A stretch of DNA of 64,000 bases from Tachypleus tridentatus (Eukaryota; Arthropoda; Merostomata; Xiphosura; Limulidae), in contig NC_134833.1 of NCBI RefSeq assembly GCF_004210375.1, positions 146,064,127 to 146,128,126 on the forward strand, in the 5' to 3' direction. Below the pieces are notes generated by a model that was not told the origin of the DNA, searched no databases, and was given only the letters and a program-made list of their open reading frames with translations. This document shows, piece after piece, positions 23,705 through 34,079 of the stretch (position 1 is the first letter of the stretch; every line of letters starts with the position of its first letter). The position numbers were made by a program, and so were the translations under genes.

Positions 23705-24890
23705 AGTAATAGGAGTTCCAATGAGAGCTAACTATTCTACTTGGATAGCAAATTTATATTTTTACCTTCATTTACAAATATATTGATGATTTAATTAGTA
23801 TAAATAATCCTGAAATAAATGATGTTATTAACACTATTTATCCAGCAGAACTAGAAATTGAAAATACTTCAATATTTGATGTAAAAGCACATTATTTAGA
23901 TTTAGAAATTAAAATAATTGATAAGGATATCAAAACAAATATTTTTAATAAAAGAAAATATTTTGTCTTTCCAACCGACTTTTAATAGTAGTGAACCATA
24001 CCCTTCTGTTATAGCATTATAAGTTTAGTTATTCAGGTATTGTAAAGTTTGTAATAAATTACAATATTTTATTAGTAATGTTGATATACTGATACAAAAA
24101 TTAATAGTTAGTGGATTTAATAAAGAAACTTTAAATTATTCTGTAACAAATATAAGAATGTATTAAATAAATATAAAGAAATAAAAATTAGGGACATTTT
24201 ACATAAAATTCTTAATAATTATTTTTAATTAAGAATATGGTAATTTAACAACTTGGTGCTACTTTATGTGGATGTACACCTTACCACATATAAAGGTTTA
24301 TTTAGAGCATGATAGTCATAGTAGACTTGATGAATGAGTGATGGTTGAGAGCTATACAAGTTTGTTTGGACAGCTGGATGGGATGCTTCATGCTGGTATA
24401 GTTCATTTGCTGTGATGTCAGTTTCTGCCTTTCTATGATATTGGGGGTTAGAATGCTAACATCAAGAGGTTTTCTTCTTACTTACCCCCAAATGACAGTA
24501 CCTTATTTTTTACTTCAATTAATTCTTTACCTGAAATAGCAGTCATCTTCCCACAACTGTCTGCAGGCAGTGAAGAGCGATATAGATGTGGGGCATTGAG
24601 CACCCATATCAAGCTCTCCTAATTTCTAATTCTATATCTCTTGATACTCTTTATTTTTTATGTGAGACTGGCAAATGGAAGTTAAGACTTAGATGGTGTA
24701 TGCCCACTGCAATGTAGGTCCTACTTTGTTAGTCACCTCCAAAACCTAGGGTATATTTTATAATCCCTCATTGTAAGCTTGTACCTTGGGATCATTTTGA
24801 TTGATGCAGCATTTTTTATTTAATTTGTTTTTGGGTTATAACAAAATAATATAATTAGAGGTTTGGATTTACTGTTTTTAATGCAGTTTT
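23705..24890 (+). pseudogene. Penelope-like RT remnant with 3' non-coding region
   Basis: Translation shows GVPMRANYSTWIANLYF (RT motif before the catalytic site). A frame change and apparent deletion follow, then YIDDLISINNPE with the YxDD catalytic signature, then HYLDLEIKII up to a TAA near 23992. The next 900 bases are non-coding and match window positions 100-1075 at an estimated 75-80 percent by eye. Its right end lies only about 420 bases before the ORF upstream of MKKS. Confidence 0.65.
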
Positions 24891-25311
24891 TCCTTGTGAT
24901 TTCACTTATTTTACTACTTCATTAAAATGTATGTATTTTCACTAATATATAGAAATTAGCTTTTATTAAAAACATGTATACAAATGAGTTTTATGTATTT
25001 ATGTTTAGTAGCCATATTCGGTTTTCTTAATGTTTTCATGTGGTGGTTGGCCAAACTAAGGAATTGTTATTTTCTTAATATTTTCCTGTGGTGGTTGCAT
25101 TAACCTCAATAATGTGCATGCTGAATTATGTAGTTTTTAGTGTATTCATATTATTTGTAAGTTTTATTTCTTTGAGAGGAAGGACGTGACAGTTATACAC
25201 ACCTGATGTCTACGGCCACTACACGCATTTTTCTTTTTATGCTGTTCCAGACCATTGGATGAGTAATTCCTGTTTATGTGTTAATTTTTATGTGCATTGT
25301 TTGTCTGTTTT
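24891..25311 (+). other. Region before the upstream ORF
   Basis: No first exon or promoter can be fixed. A short GC-richer patch (gaggaaggacgtgacag at about 25178) stands out from the AT-rich surroundings and could be near a transcription start. Confidence 0.25.
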
Positions 25312-25314
25312 AGT
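25312..25314 (+). promoter_or_regulatory. Putative 3' splice acceptor before the upstream ORF
   Basis: A T-rich tract (ttgtttgtctgttttag) ends in AG at 25312-25313, immediately before T-ATG. It implies that at least one 5' non-coding exon lies further upstream. I could not identify that exon. Confidence 0.5.
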
Positions 25315-25506
25315 ATGACTAAGTGGAAATCTCTGGTGAACAAGAACCTGGTGATAATCGTCATGGTTCCTATGCTTGTTGCCGTGCACTGGTCATGGTC
25401 CAGACTTCAAGACAATGATGCTTTTGTTCCGAAGGAAAGTAAAAAAGACTGGCCAGTAAAAGAAATGTTTCAGAAAGTAATACAGAATAGTAAAAGTAAA
25501 GATTAA
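25315..25506 (+). CDS. Small single-pass membrane protein, ORF upstream of MKKS
   Basis: The ORF encodes 63 residues. A basic N-terminus (KWKSLVNK) precedes one hydrophobic segment at about residues 10-27 (NLVIIVMVPMLVAVHWSW). The C-terminus is short, charged and Lys-rich, with a FVPKE motif. This layout suits a mitochondrial inner-membrane microprotein, but no family domain is recognised. The ATG at 25315 is chosen because a pyrimidine-rich tract and AG (25312-25313) end one base before it, which looks like a 3' splice acceptor; the longer reading from 25297 would then be intronic. The ORF ends 360 bases before the MKKS start and has the same orientation. From memory, human MKKS mRNA has upstream ORFs for small mitochondrial membrane peptides, one about this long, so this may be the arthropod counterpart. 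Sequence homology to the human peptide was not checked. Confidence 0.72.
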   Translation: MTKWKSLVNKNLVIIVMVPMLVAVHWSWSRLQDNDAFVPKESKKDWPVKEMFQKVIQNSKSKD

Positions 25507-25631
25507 CCTGAGGAATGTTATTGTGATTTTGAAAAGACTAAGATAGCATCAAAGAAATACTTGAATTGAAAGAGGTGATGGGTTAATAGTAAATGCATCT
25601 GAAAAAATATTTTAAAACATAGTCAGTTTAT

Positions 25632-25637
25632 AATAAA
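25632..25637 (+). promoter_or_regulatory. Polyadenylation signal AATAAA between upstream ORF and MKKS
   Basis: A canonical AATAAA lies about 125 bases after the upstream ORF stop and about 230 bases before the MKKS ATG. If used, it would give a short mRNA coding only the 63-residue peptide. A second AATAAA is at 25794-25799. Confidence 0.45.
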
Positions 25638-25793
25638 GTTTTAAAAATGGGATGTTAAATGATATTTAATTTGATATAGTCAGTGTTTAAGTTCAAAGAA
25701 TTTTCTGTACAGTTAGTGATAGTAAAAGAAAGTATGATCAAAATACACTTGCCCTGGTTAACATTGAAGTCTTACTTATAAAAGTTTTTGGAA

Positions 25794-25799
25794 AATAAA
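25794..25799 (+). promoter_or_regulatory. Second polyadenylation signal AATAAA before MKKS
   Basis: This AATAAA is followed by a T-rich stretch and a GT-rich stretch (ttgtggctgttttgtgtgtg), the usual arrangement of a downstream element. It lies 67 bases before the MKKS start codon. Confidence 0.45.
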
Positions 25800-25866
25800 T
25801 TTTCTTCTCTCTACATTTGTGGCTGTTTTGTGTGTGTGAAGTTTTATAGACTAGGCCTTCATAATC

Positions 25867-26869
25867 ATGAACAGCTCTGGACTTTATCCTACCAAACTGG
25901 CTGAAGCTAAAGTAGAAATTGAACCCTTGAAACTACCTGAAAATCTTGCAGCCTTTGAAGAACTGATGAAGCTTGCAGGTTCATGTTTTGGCCCTAAAAG
26001 CCAATTAAAATGTATTCAAATTTCTGAAGAAAGCTCTGCTATTGTAACTTCCACAAGTATGAGGCTTTTTCAGTATCTGCCAGTTTCTAATCCTTATCTT
26101 AAACTGATAATTCAAGCTGTGAAAGAACACCTCAAAATTTACAAAGATTCTGGGACATTTCTTACATATGTAACATTAAATATATTAACCAAGTTCCCTA
26201 ACTTACCTTTCAAACCACAGTTAATTTCCAGCTTGTTTGATGCATTTTCCATCATATGTCTCGAATACCTAAAAAGTGAAACTTGTCATCCAAAAGTCCA
26301 GCTGGACTTTGATAGCGTGAAACAGTTAATGTCAGTTACCCAGTATATTATTTCTTCTAAACCTGGTTGCTCACTACAAGGTGACGAAAGTACTCACTTA
26401 ACTTTGCAGCTTGTCAAATGTTTCCTTCACACTATACCTTCTCCTGTAGTGGAGAGATCGTCACAACCACTGCGTATCGGCAGACTACATTTCACAACCT
26501 ATGAAGGTGGTAGTGTTTCAGATTCCATTATGTATCCTGGCTTGTTACTTTCATCAAAGCTTTGTTCACCAAGGTCTCTAAAGTGTAGAGAAAGATTACA
26601 AGTCATCCTTTTCACTGTTTCCTTGGCATGGAATGAAGAAAATCCTTTATCACCAAACCACTTGGAATTTTGCAGCACTTTAGAACTGCAGTCCTACTTA
26701 TCCACATGGTTTGAAATGTTTGGAAGGAAATTGCTAGACAAAGGAATCGGCATGGTGGCTTGCCAGAAAATAGTGAATGTACACTTGAAGAAATACCTTG
26801 AAGATCATGGAGTAATAGTGTTGGAAAAGTTGGGGCTAGAAACAGTTACAGCTTTAAAGGAACTTTGTG
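25867..26869 (+). CDS. MKKS: MKKS coding exon 1
   Basis: This exon holds 334 codons plus one base: the N-terminal equatorial, intermediate and most of the apical-like region. The donor is tttgtg|gtacgt at 26870. The open frame continues six codons into the intron (ending FFWP), which should not be read as a real C-terminus. It is one large first coding exon, as in vertebrate MKKS. Confidence 0.93.
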
Positions 26870-29800
26870 GTACGTTCTTTTGGCCGTAGCTTGTGATTGT
26901 GATTAAAAACATTGTTAAAAGTTAACTCCTGCTCTCCGAAAACTTTAAATATCTCAAACTGTAATTACTTTGCTTTTATAGTTCATTGTTTATTACACTT
27001 TATTTACACCGAGGAAATGAATATGTGTTATTGTAAGGTTTATGGTTGTAGTAAAACACCCAGTGTGTGAAAACAAACTTGAAGGTGGCTAAATCTTGCT
27101 CTCACATTAACACAAGAATTCTGTAAACTAATATTACACAAGACACTGGGCTTTAAAACACATATAGCATTTGTGTATTTTGTGATGCAAAATTTCAACA
27201 TGAAAATTGTACAAGGTTTTAAAGTCAACTGTATTAAACATTTACTGCAGTTACAAGAAAGGTCTGAAGTGTAGTTTACACTTATATGTGACTTATTAAA
27301 TATGTTAAATGTTCATAATTTAAACTAATTTTTCTTTAGCTATATAAACAAAAGTCTTTTTCTGTCAGAAGTTAGTTTAATAGTAACAAAAGTTCACAAT
27401 ATTGCGTGTAACGGTTAATGAAACAAACTTGGACAAATCTTCATATTATAGAAACTAGTTTGATATATTTCTGCATCCTATTCAGTGTTCACTTTGTTTT
27501 TTCTTGGGAAAATCTCACCATAATACATTTAAAACAGTGTAGCTTTTAGTGAGTGAAATTGGAAACACTGACCTAAAGAAATATGTCAGATTTTGATATG
27601 AATGCTTTATTCACTGACATTCCAGTAACCCAAACTGAATCAATCTTTCTTTTATGTTTTTGTTGACACTTTTGTCTCTAACTAAAGTCTGTGTAAACAA
27701 CACCGTGTAGCTGTCTTGGTTGGTACTTTAGACAAAAATTCAAAATGGAAAATCAACTTTCTTCAGGGAATGTTTTAAAACAGAATTACTTCATACATGC
27801 ACAGATATATATATATATATATGTATGTGTACACAAATATTTCAAAATATTCTATGTACCAGTACATTCAAAATATCCTGATTGGGAAAAAGATAAACTT
27901 CCTTTCTAGAATATTTTGATAACCAGTGAAAACACAGAACCTTTCCTCTGTCACTTTTTCCATGCCACCATAAGCTAGTTTAAACATATTATTTTTTTAT
28001 TTTCTCATAGAACTTAGAGAATATTCCATCCAGCATGAAGTTAGCTATAGCCTCTGTTTTCAAAGAACTCCACTTTCCACAACGCTTTATTACAAATTGC
28101 CATGTTAGAGCAAGGAAAATCTTGCTTCACGAGGACAAGACTAACCAGTGATAACACGAAATAATTTTATATTGATTACAACATAAACATTGAAAGCCTA
28201 GAGAAAATATTAAAGATTAATAACCCTATAATCACATAACAGTTCCATAAGACCATTTGAAATAGCTACAAATAGAACAAAACCTTAGAGTAGAAAACAA
28301 GCAGTACTTTTGCTTGTGAAAAAATTCTCAGTGTTGGATTTTAATATTTATGTTCTTAAACTGCAGGATTTTTTCTAAATTGTCAGTTTTTCACCAGTAA
28401 CTTGTTCAATGTTTAATATTGTGATACAATAGTCAGATTGATTAAAAATTAATAAAAATTTTATGAAAACATATAATAACATTAAAATAAAAATTGTCAA
28501 AAGCCTGCTTAATTTTAACACCTCTCAAGTTCTCTTTAAACTAAACAACTCCCTGTGTCCCTAAGAGAATTTGAACTCATGTAGGCATTAATGATCAGTT
28601 TTTATCAGAAGATAGTGTGAGACTGAAGGGGACATATGAATGGGTCAGAATTAGGTTCTGTAATACTAAGACTTCTGACAGTTTTTCACAAACTTGTTAA
28701 TGCTATTTTAAGACAGATGTAAGCTAATTTATCAGAAGTTTTTCTCAGGTTAAATAACATGATTTTGTTATTCAAACAATGTAGGAGCCATTCCTCTTGG
28801 AAACCTAGTAGTGCCACCTGACAATCGTCCACTTGGCTTTCTGGAAAAGCTGGATGTTGTGACACTAAACAACAGAAGCTATTTGAACATTCAGAACAGA
28901 AGGAGCTCAGTTACAACGTTGTTGCTCTGTAATTGGAGTGAGGAAAGTTTGGAAGAAATGAAGGTGTCTAGGACTACTGTGTTAAGGCATCAGAGTAGTT
29001 TTATTAGGAAGATACTTATCTTAGTAGTTTAACTAGAAAGATACTTAAGTTATCTTGGTAGTTTTACCAGGAAGATACTCAAGTCATCTTGATAGTTTTA
29101 CTAGGAAGATACTTATGTCATCACTGTAGTTTTACTACGAAGATAGTTAAGTCATTGTAATATTGTTGTTAAGAAGATTCTTAAGTCTAATGATAAGTTG
29201 TAGAGGTGGAGTTTCTTATAAAATAATTTTAATAGTTTTCATTTAATGTTGTTGGATAACTGCATTTTCTAGTTTCCTCAATTTTCTGTGTTAACTTAAA
29301 ATTCAAAATCTGTTTCATTATGAAATATTGCATATAGCATGGCCAATATTAGATAATGTCCATTTAAATACAATAAGACATTACTACAGTGCATGTTTTC
29401 CTTTTCAGGTTGTTTGTCAACAGGCCGTAAGTGTTCTCTACCAATTACTTCTTAAACCAGTTGGCTTGTACGGAGCAGGGTGTACTGAATGCCACATGGC
29501 GTCAGTGCTTCGTAAGCAAGTACGTAATCATATTTTACTGATAATTAATAATATTTTATGCATAAACTTTGATTGAGCTGAAAAGTAAGCATATTTTCTA
29601 GTTCAAAACAGATGGCCTGTCTTGGAAGGATTAATCTTTAGTAATTTGTTTTGAGATTTGATTTTCACAGATAGCACTTATGCTTGTGAGATATATCAAG
29701 TTTTGTTTTTGAAGATTTACATTTTAAAACTGCAAATTTTTTTCTTACTTATCAGCTTTTCTTTGGTAACTTCTTAAAGTGAAATGTTTAATATTTGATA

Positions 29801-31854
29801 TCTCACAGTTACATCCTGGCTTCATGGATAAAAGTTCTCCAACTGTAAATAAAAATCCTTTAAAATGACCTTTCCCAGACTTGGCACAAAAGATTAATTA
29901 ATTAATGTGAAATAAACACATTTTATTTCTAACACTTCTAACTTTTATTGGTCTGAACTTTCAACCATTTTTGTGTGTAAGAGGTAAGAGTAATAATTGG
30001 TTAATTCAATGATACATGTTTTTTTGTCCGAGGTTTTAGAATATTAATTGGGCCTCCATGTACAAGGTGTGACTATTAACATTTATAAAATTTAATTAAC
30101 AAGTCATGTGATTATCAGGTTTAGTCCATCTTGTAACAGGAGAAATTCTAATTAATGTAAGTCTTTGTTAACCTAAGAAGGTTGAAACATTATTTTCTAC
30201 TTTATTTTAATAAAAGCTTTAATACCCATATTTGAGATACAAGTTCTAGTTTATTCCTGGATGTATTTTTTTCTACAAAGTTCAAATTTGATACTGATGG
30301 CTGGAATACACCTAAGGACATAACTCCAAAGTTTGTAGAGGCCTAGACCATCACCAAATTCCTGACCAGTAGCTTTATTTCAGTTAAAATAATTATGAGG
30401 TACTCGTCCATGCTGGCTTGTTTTCCTAAAAATATATGATGCACCTGTATACTGTGTATATATTCCTTATTAGCATTAGATATTTTGTTATATTGTGAAC
30501 TAAATATATGACAAGTAAAGTTTTGACAGTTTTGTGGGTGGAATAAGAGAGGTGGAGAATAGCTGAATTCATGAATTATAATTATTTGGAAATAAGATAG
30601 TCTTCACAAAACTTGTACTGTGTTAGGTATTACTTCCAACTAAGGAGTTTGTTTATATTCTCAAGAAAATATTTCATTATCTTTGAAGAATATTCTTTGT
30701 TTAATTACCAAGTTCCAGTGTTTTGTTTCAAACTTTAATTTGAAACATATCAAAAATGTGATTAAACTAGATATTGAGGAATGTTGAAACATTGTAAGGA
30801 ATATTTTTCTCTCTGTGGTAATTTTGTAAAGAGGAAAGTTAAAACATTGTTATAATTATTTAATTTTTTGCAAATCTGTAAGGCTTCAGTTAAAATCAAA
30901 ACATTCCTTTCTATTCCATTCTTTACGTTTATATCTGTTTGCACAGATGCGATTTTCCCTCCCACATTTGCTTTTTCCAATAAGTTCAGAAGAACCTGAC
31001 AGTCCTCATGTTATTGTATTTTTACTTTAAAAGAATGTTCCAGATGTTAGACCACTGTACCTATATAAAAGTTTGTTCACGCTTCCCAAGTTAGAATGCA
31101 AGTTTTGTTACTGTTGTAAACTCTGTGATAAGTAACAAAACTTTGTTAGATAATGGTGGGTCAGATGTAACAGGAAGTATCGAATTTTTAAAATCTTCAA
31201 CTGTATATTCAACTTGGATAATAAAATATGTTAAATGAAGCTTGCTTGTACTTAACAGTTTTCTCTGAGTTAATCTATACTTTTGTATTTCTTGTACACA
31301 ATTAAACATTTTATGTAATTTACTATCTGAATACCTTGTATTATCTGCTCATACTGTACATTTAGCTTGGTTTTGTTTACATTTTTCAAGTGTATTAATT
31401 ATTTTGGTAGGTTCAGAAAGATTTACACATCTACACTAAGAGGTTTGGATGTAGTGAAGCAGTAGTTCTCTCAACTTGTGAATGTTTTTCATCCTGTCTT
31501 GAAAACTCAGCAGTGAGCCTTTCTAAAACATCCAGACTGAACTTAAAGACCGATTCACGTTTCCATCACTTGTGGTATGAAACTCCTGGTGGTGATTTAG
31601 CCAGCAGCTGTGCTTGTGGACAGTTCACTGAGTCAGACCTTGAACCTTGCATCTGGCATTCGCTACGGAGGGGAGAGATGGACTTTGTGTATGAGGAAGT
31701 CGAACCTGATACAGTTTTGAAAAACTCCCAGTTCAATGTCAAACTGTCAGCTATCATAGATGGATGTGCATCTCGCTTAAATGCTTACCATGTTGCCATG
31801 GAAACATGTTCTGCTCTTCTTCGAACAGCGTTATATATCGAGGACAGAAATTAA
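25867..31854 (+). CDS. MKKS: MKKS / BBS6, chaperonin-like Bardet-Biedl protein (four coding exons)
   Basis: The CDS is join(25867-26869, 28785-28963, 29409-29519, 31411-31854), about 578 residues. MKKS is a divergent group II chaperonin relative. With BBS10 and BBS12 it assists assembly of the BBSome, a ciliary trafficking complex, and acts at the centrosome/basal body. Hallmarks match human MKKS in order: FGPKSQLK at residues 41-48 (chaperonin GP loop), DSGTF at about 94-98 where active chaperonins have GDGTT, YLKSETC in the middle, LLLCNWSEE, GAGCTE at about 416-421, HLW, and a C-terminus ending IEDRN. An in-frame TAG at 25852-25854 fixes the ATG at 25867. All introns begin GT and end AG, and the frame is kept throughout. 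Loss of the ATPase consensus is typical of this family, not a sign of decay. No breaks were seen. A 63-codon ORF and polyadenylation signals lie just upstream. Confidence 0.95.
27806..27830. repeat. AT/GT microsatellite in MKKS intron 1
   Basis: A run of alternating TA followed by tgtatgtgtac. The rest of intron 1 (26870-28784) shows no other recognisable feature. Confidence 0.8.
28785..28963 (+). CDS. MKKS: MKKS coding exon 2
   Basis: The exon is 179 nt. The acceptor is caatgtag|GAGCC and the donor ATGAAG|gtgtct. The first two bases complete a Gly codon with exon 1, and the exon ends in phase 0. Its peptide runs from AIPLGNLVVPP to TTLLLCNWSEESLEEMK, parallel to the human LLLCN...ELK stretch. 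Confidence 0.9.
28985..29180 (+). repeat. Minisatellite in MKKS intron 2
   Basis: About five units of roughly 34 bp, built on gtagttttactaggaagata followed by cttaagtcatctt, stand in tandem right after coding exon 2. Units differ by substitutions and small indels. Confidence 0.8.
29409..29519 (+). CDS. MKKS: MKKS coding exon 3
   Basis: The exon is 111 nt, 37 codons, phase 0 at both ends. The acceptor is ttttccttttcag and the donor is CAA|gtacgt. It encodes the conserved segment with LYGAGCTECHMA, the MKKS version of the chaperonin GGGATE motif. A GTAAGC at 29512 is a possible alternative donor, but it would break the frame. Confidence 0.92.
29520..31410 (+). other. MKKS: MKKS intron 3
   Basis: The intron is AT-rich. 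The only feature noted is a copy of the CTAAGAAGGTTGAAAC motif at about 30172, with flanking similarity to 9305-9385. Open frames inside the intron have no family resemblance. Confidence 0.7.
31411..31854 (+). CDS. MKKS: MKKS coding exon 4 (terminal)
   Basis: The acceptor is ttattttggtag|GTTCAG. The exon holds 147 codons and a TAA at 31852-31854. It includes an HLW motif and a C-terminal helix region that aligns with the human AKLSGLQVAVETA...YVIEDKN end (here MET...YIEDRN). A polyadenylation signal follows 44 bases after the stop codon. Confidence 0.92.
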   Translation, partial: VQKDLHIYTKRFGCSEAVVLSTCECFSSCLENSAVSLSKTSRLNLKTDSRFHHLWYETPGGDLASSCACGQFTESDLEPCIWHSLRRGEMDFVYEEVEPDTVLKNSQFNVKLSAIIDGCASRLNAYHVAMETCSALLRTALYIEDRN

Positions 31855-31897
31855 TGTATAACTGCTGTATGTAACACACTGAGCTGGTATTTGACTG

Positions 31898-31903
31898 AAT
31901 AAA
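31898..31903 (+). promoter_or_regulatory. MKKS: MKKS polyadenylation signal
   Basis: AATAAA lies 44 bases after the MKKS stop codon, with a further AATAAA near 31920. It implies a very short 3' UTR. A deleted SINE starts soon after, at about 31936. Confidence 0.65.
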
Positions 31904-31935
31904 GTAATTAGAAATTTCCAAATAAATCTTAATTG

Positions 31936-32042
31936 TTTGTTTTAAATTTCACGCAAAGCTACTCAAGGGCTATCTGTGCTAGCCCCCACATTTGAAAAGG
32001 CGAGCATGTTTGGTGCAATTAATGGGTATTCGAACCTGCATA
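31936..32042 (-). mobile_element. Internally deleted SINE family 1
   Basis: It runs from the tail complement (ttcacgcaaagctactcaag) to gctagc, then jumps directly to cccccacatttgaaaaggcg near the head. About 120 bases of body are missing. It lies just beyond the MKKS polyadenylation signal. Confidence 0.75.
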
Positions 32043-33186
32043 AAGCTTAATACGTTATTGGTTATTCTTGAGCTGAATGTTAACTTTTCCAGTCAACAAC
32101 CTGTGATGACTGTCATAGTTACTGTAAAAATATTTTCATTAAACAATAACTGTTAAAGCTCTGCATTTGTCAGTGTACATTTATTAATCAACACTTCTTC
32201 TCTAGTTTTGCCATACTAACCAGTCAAGTTATTTATTACTATTATTATGCCATATTTGTCATTATTAAACTGACATCTTTAATTTTGTTATTGCACTGAA
32301 CACACGGACATGAAAATTCAACTTATTTATTGATATCCACTAACGTGTGCTTCTGTCTGTTGATAACTTGGAAAACAGATCTGTTCATCCATAGCCATCA
32401 AGTGATGCTATCTCCCGAGGTCAAAAGAAATTAATGTTCTTAATTATATTTTAACAAATGCGTTTACATTCTAGATTTGGTTTGAACAGAAGTGACTTCA
32501 CATAAAGTACAACTGATTTTTAAATAGAGAAGATGGAATAGCATGTACATCTAAACCATTTTGCTAAGTAACATTAGCTAAGGCTCGAAGAACATATTTT
32601 ATAGTAATTATATACTGGCAGTAAAGTAGGAATTTTATGTGTCTTATGGGGTTATTCTTTTTCTTGTTTCCATTTTAGTAATGAAGCACTCCCTTCAAGG
32701 GGCACAGCAGAATGTCTGTGGATTTACAACATTAGAAATTGGCTGCTAATACACGTGGTACGCAGATAGCTCGTTGTTCAGTTTTGTTCTTTATTACAAA
32801 CAATTTAATGAGGTATTACTTTGTGGTGAAGGAAAGAATCTATCAGTTTTTTTTTTTGTTGTTGTTTTTGCTCTGCGTGTCTGGACTAGACTGGAAACAT
32901 AAGATTCTGCAATGTCTTTGCAAATTTGTTCATGTAAACTACTATAATTCAGTGTTATTTAATTTAAAATTTTATTATTATCTGAAATGCAAGTCTTCTG
33001 AGCTCTATAGTTCAGTGAAGTGTTACAAATAGAGAAGAAAATTGGAGGGAAGATGCTGGTAATGCTATTTTCATGTATTTCACTCTATTGTAGTTAACAT
33101 AAAACTAATAAAGGTAGTAGGAAATAAGTTTAAAGATAAAACGAACTAGAAAGATTAAAGATAAACCATCAAGTTTCTTTCAATAG
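32043..33186. other. Gene-free stretch downstream of MKKS
   Basis: It holds a decayed family 2 SINE at about 32690-32812 (+, starting actcccttcaaggggcacag). Nothing else was recognised. Confidence 0.5.
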
Positions 33187-33400
33187 GGTACATTACCTCC
33201 TTTCAAATAAATGTTCTCATTCAGTGCTGCCCTCTACATGCTAAATTATTTTGCGCATGCCACAAGCCTTGAAGTCTCCACCAAGCTGGAATTGACTGAT
33301 TCCAATGTTTTCATATGCAAGTCATTATGCTAACCCTTTACCAATAAGAGTGTGACATACTTTCTTGACGCATGCAACTCTTTCTATTCAATTCTACCAA
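33187..33400 (+). repeat. Unclassified repeat with GCTGCC...GCATGCCACAAGCC, copy a
   Basis: Core: ttctcattcagtgctgccct, then about 20 bases, then tttgcgcatgccacaagcct. Related copies occur at 34750-34920 (inverted), 35085-35340 (direct) and 47030-47345 (inverted). It has no coding content. Confidence 0.7.
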
Positions 33401-34067
33401 ACGGTTAATTCTAGTTTGGTATTACTCTTATTGTAATGTTTAGTATGTGCTCTTTTAAAGTGTTTCATTTGATTTTTTTTCCTTCTCATTGTATTAATTT
33501 CTCTCAGCAAGTATACTTCTTACACAACATTAATATTTACAATTTGTTGAGTTATTCTGAAGTGGAATTATTTGGTATTTATATCCAGTTAAGGTATTAC
33601 TTTATTACAAAACGTTTAATGTCTTTCTGTCAAACAATTATGTTAAGTTATTCATTTTGCGTTAAGAATACGTTATCAGTTTGGAGGTTATATGTTTTAT
33701 TAGTACATTTACATGGGCTTCTGGTTGCAGTACACAGAAGGGAGATTTTCGGTTGTACTCACTGTGGAAAGTGTCATTAGCAATGAGCTGAGCTACGTGG
33801 AGCTTCATCTCGAGTTTGGGGAAACGCACATTTTAACATATAGCTTGCCGACTCTGTAAAGTTGAGCCGTTACACTGTAGTTTATCTTTTTTTTTTTTTT
33901 TTGAAAAAATACATTTTTAATATTATTTGTAATTATTTGAGTTCTGTAATACAAATTTTGTTAGATTGGTCAATACTTATAGTCCAGTTCAGGTTAGAAT
34001 TTTGGCTTAGTTGTATCTACTCTCACACACCAACGCAATTCGTCTTACTGGTATATGAATCATTGCT
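33401..34067. other. Gene-free stretch
   Basis: A poly-T run lies at about 33886-33902. Open frames here are T-rich noise. Confidence 0.45.
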
Positions 34068-34079
34068 ACAACTAGTGTT

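Noticed and set aside
25297-25314. Start of the upstream ORF at the earlier in-frame ATG (25297)
   Set aside because: Those codons fall in the pyrimidine tract of a likely splice acceptor; the ATG at 25315 fits better.
26870-26889. Continuation of the MKKS frame to a stop at 26889 as the true C-terminus
   Set aside because: A consensus donor at 26870 and three later exons with clear MKKS homology show this is intron read-through.
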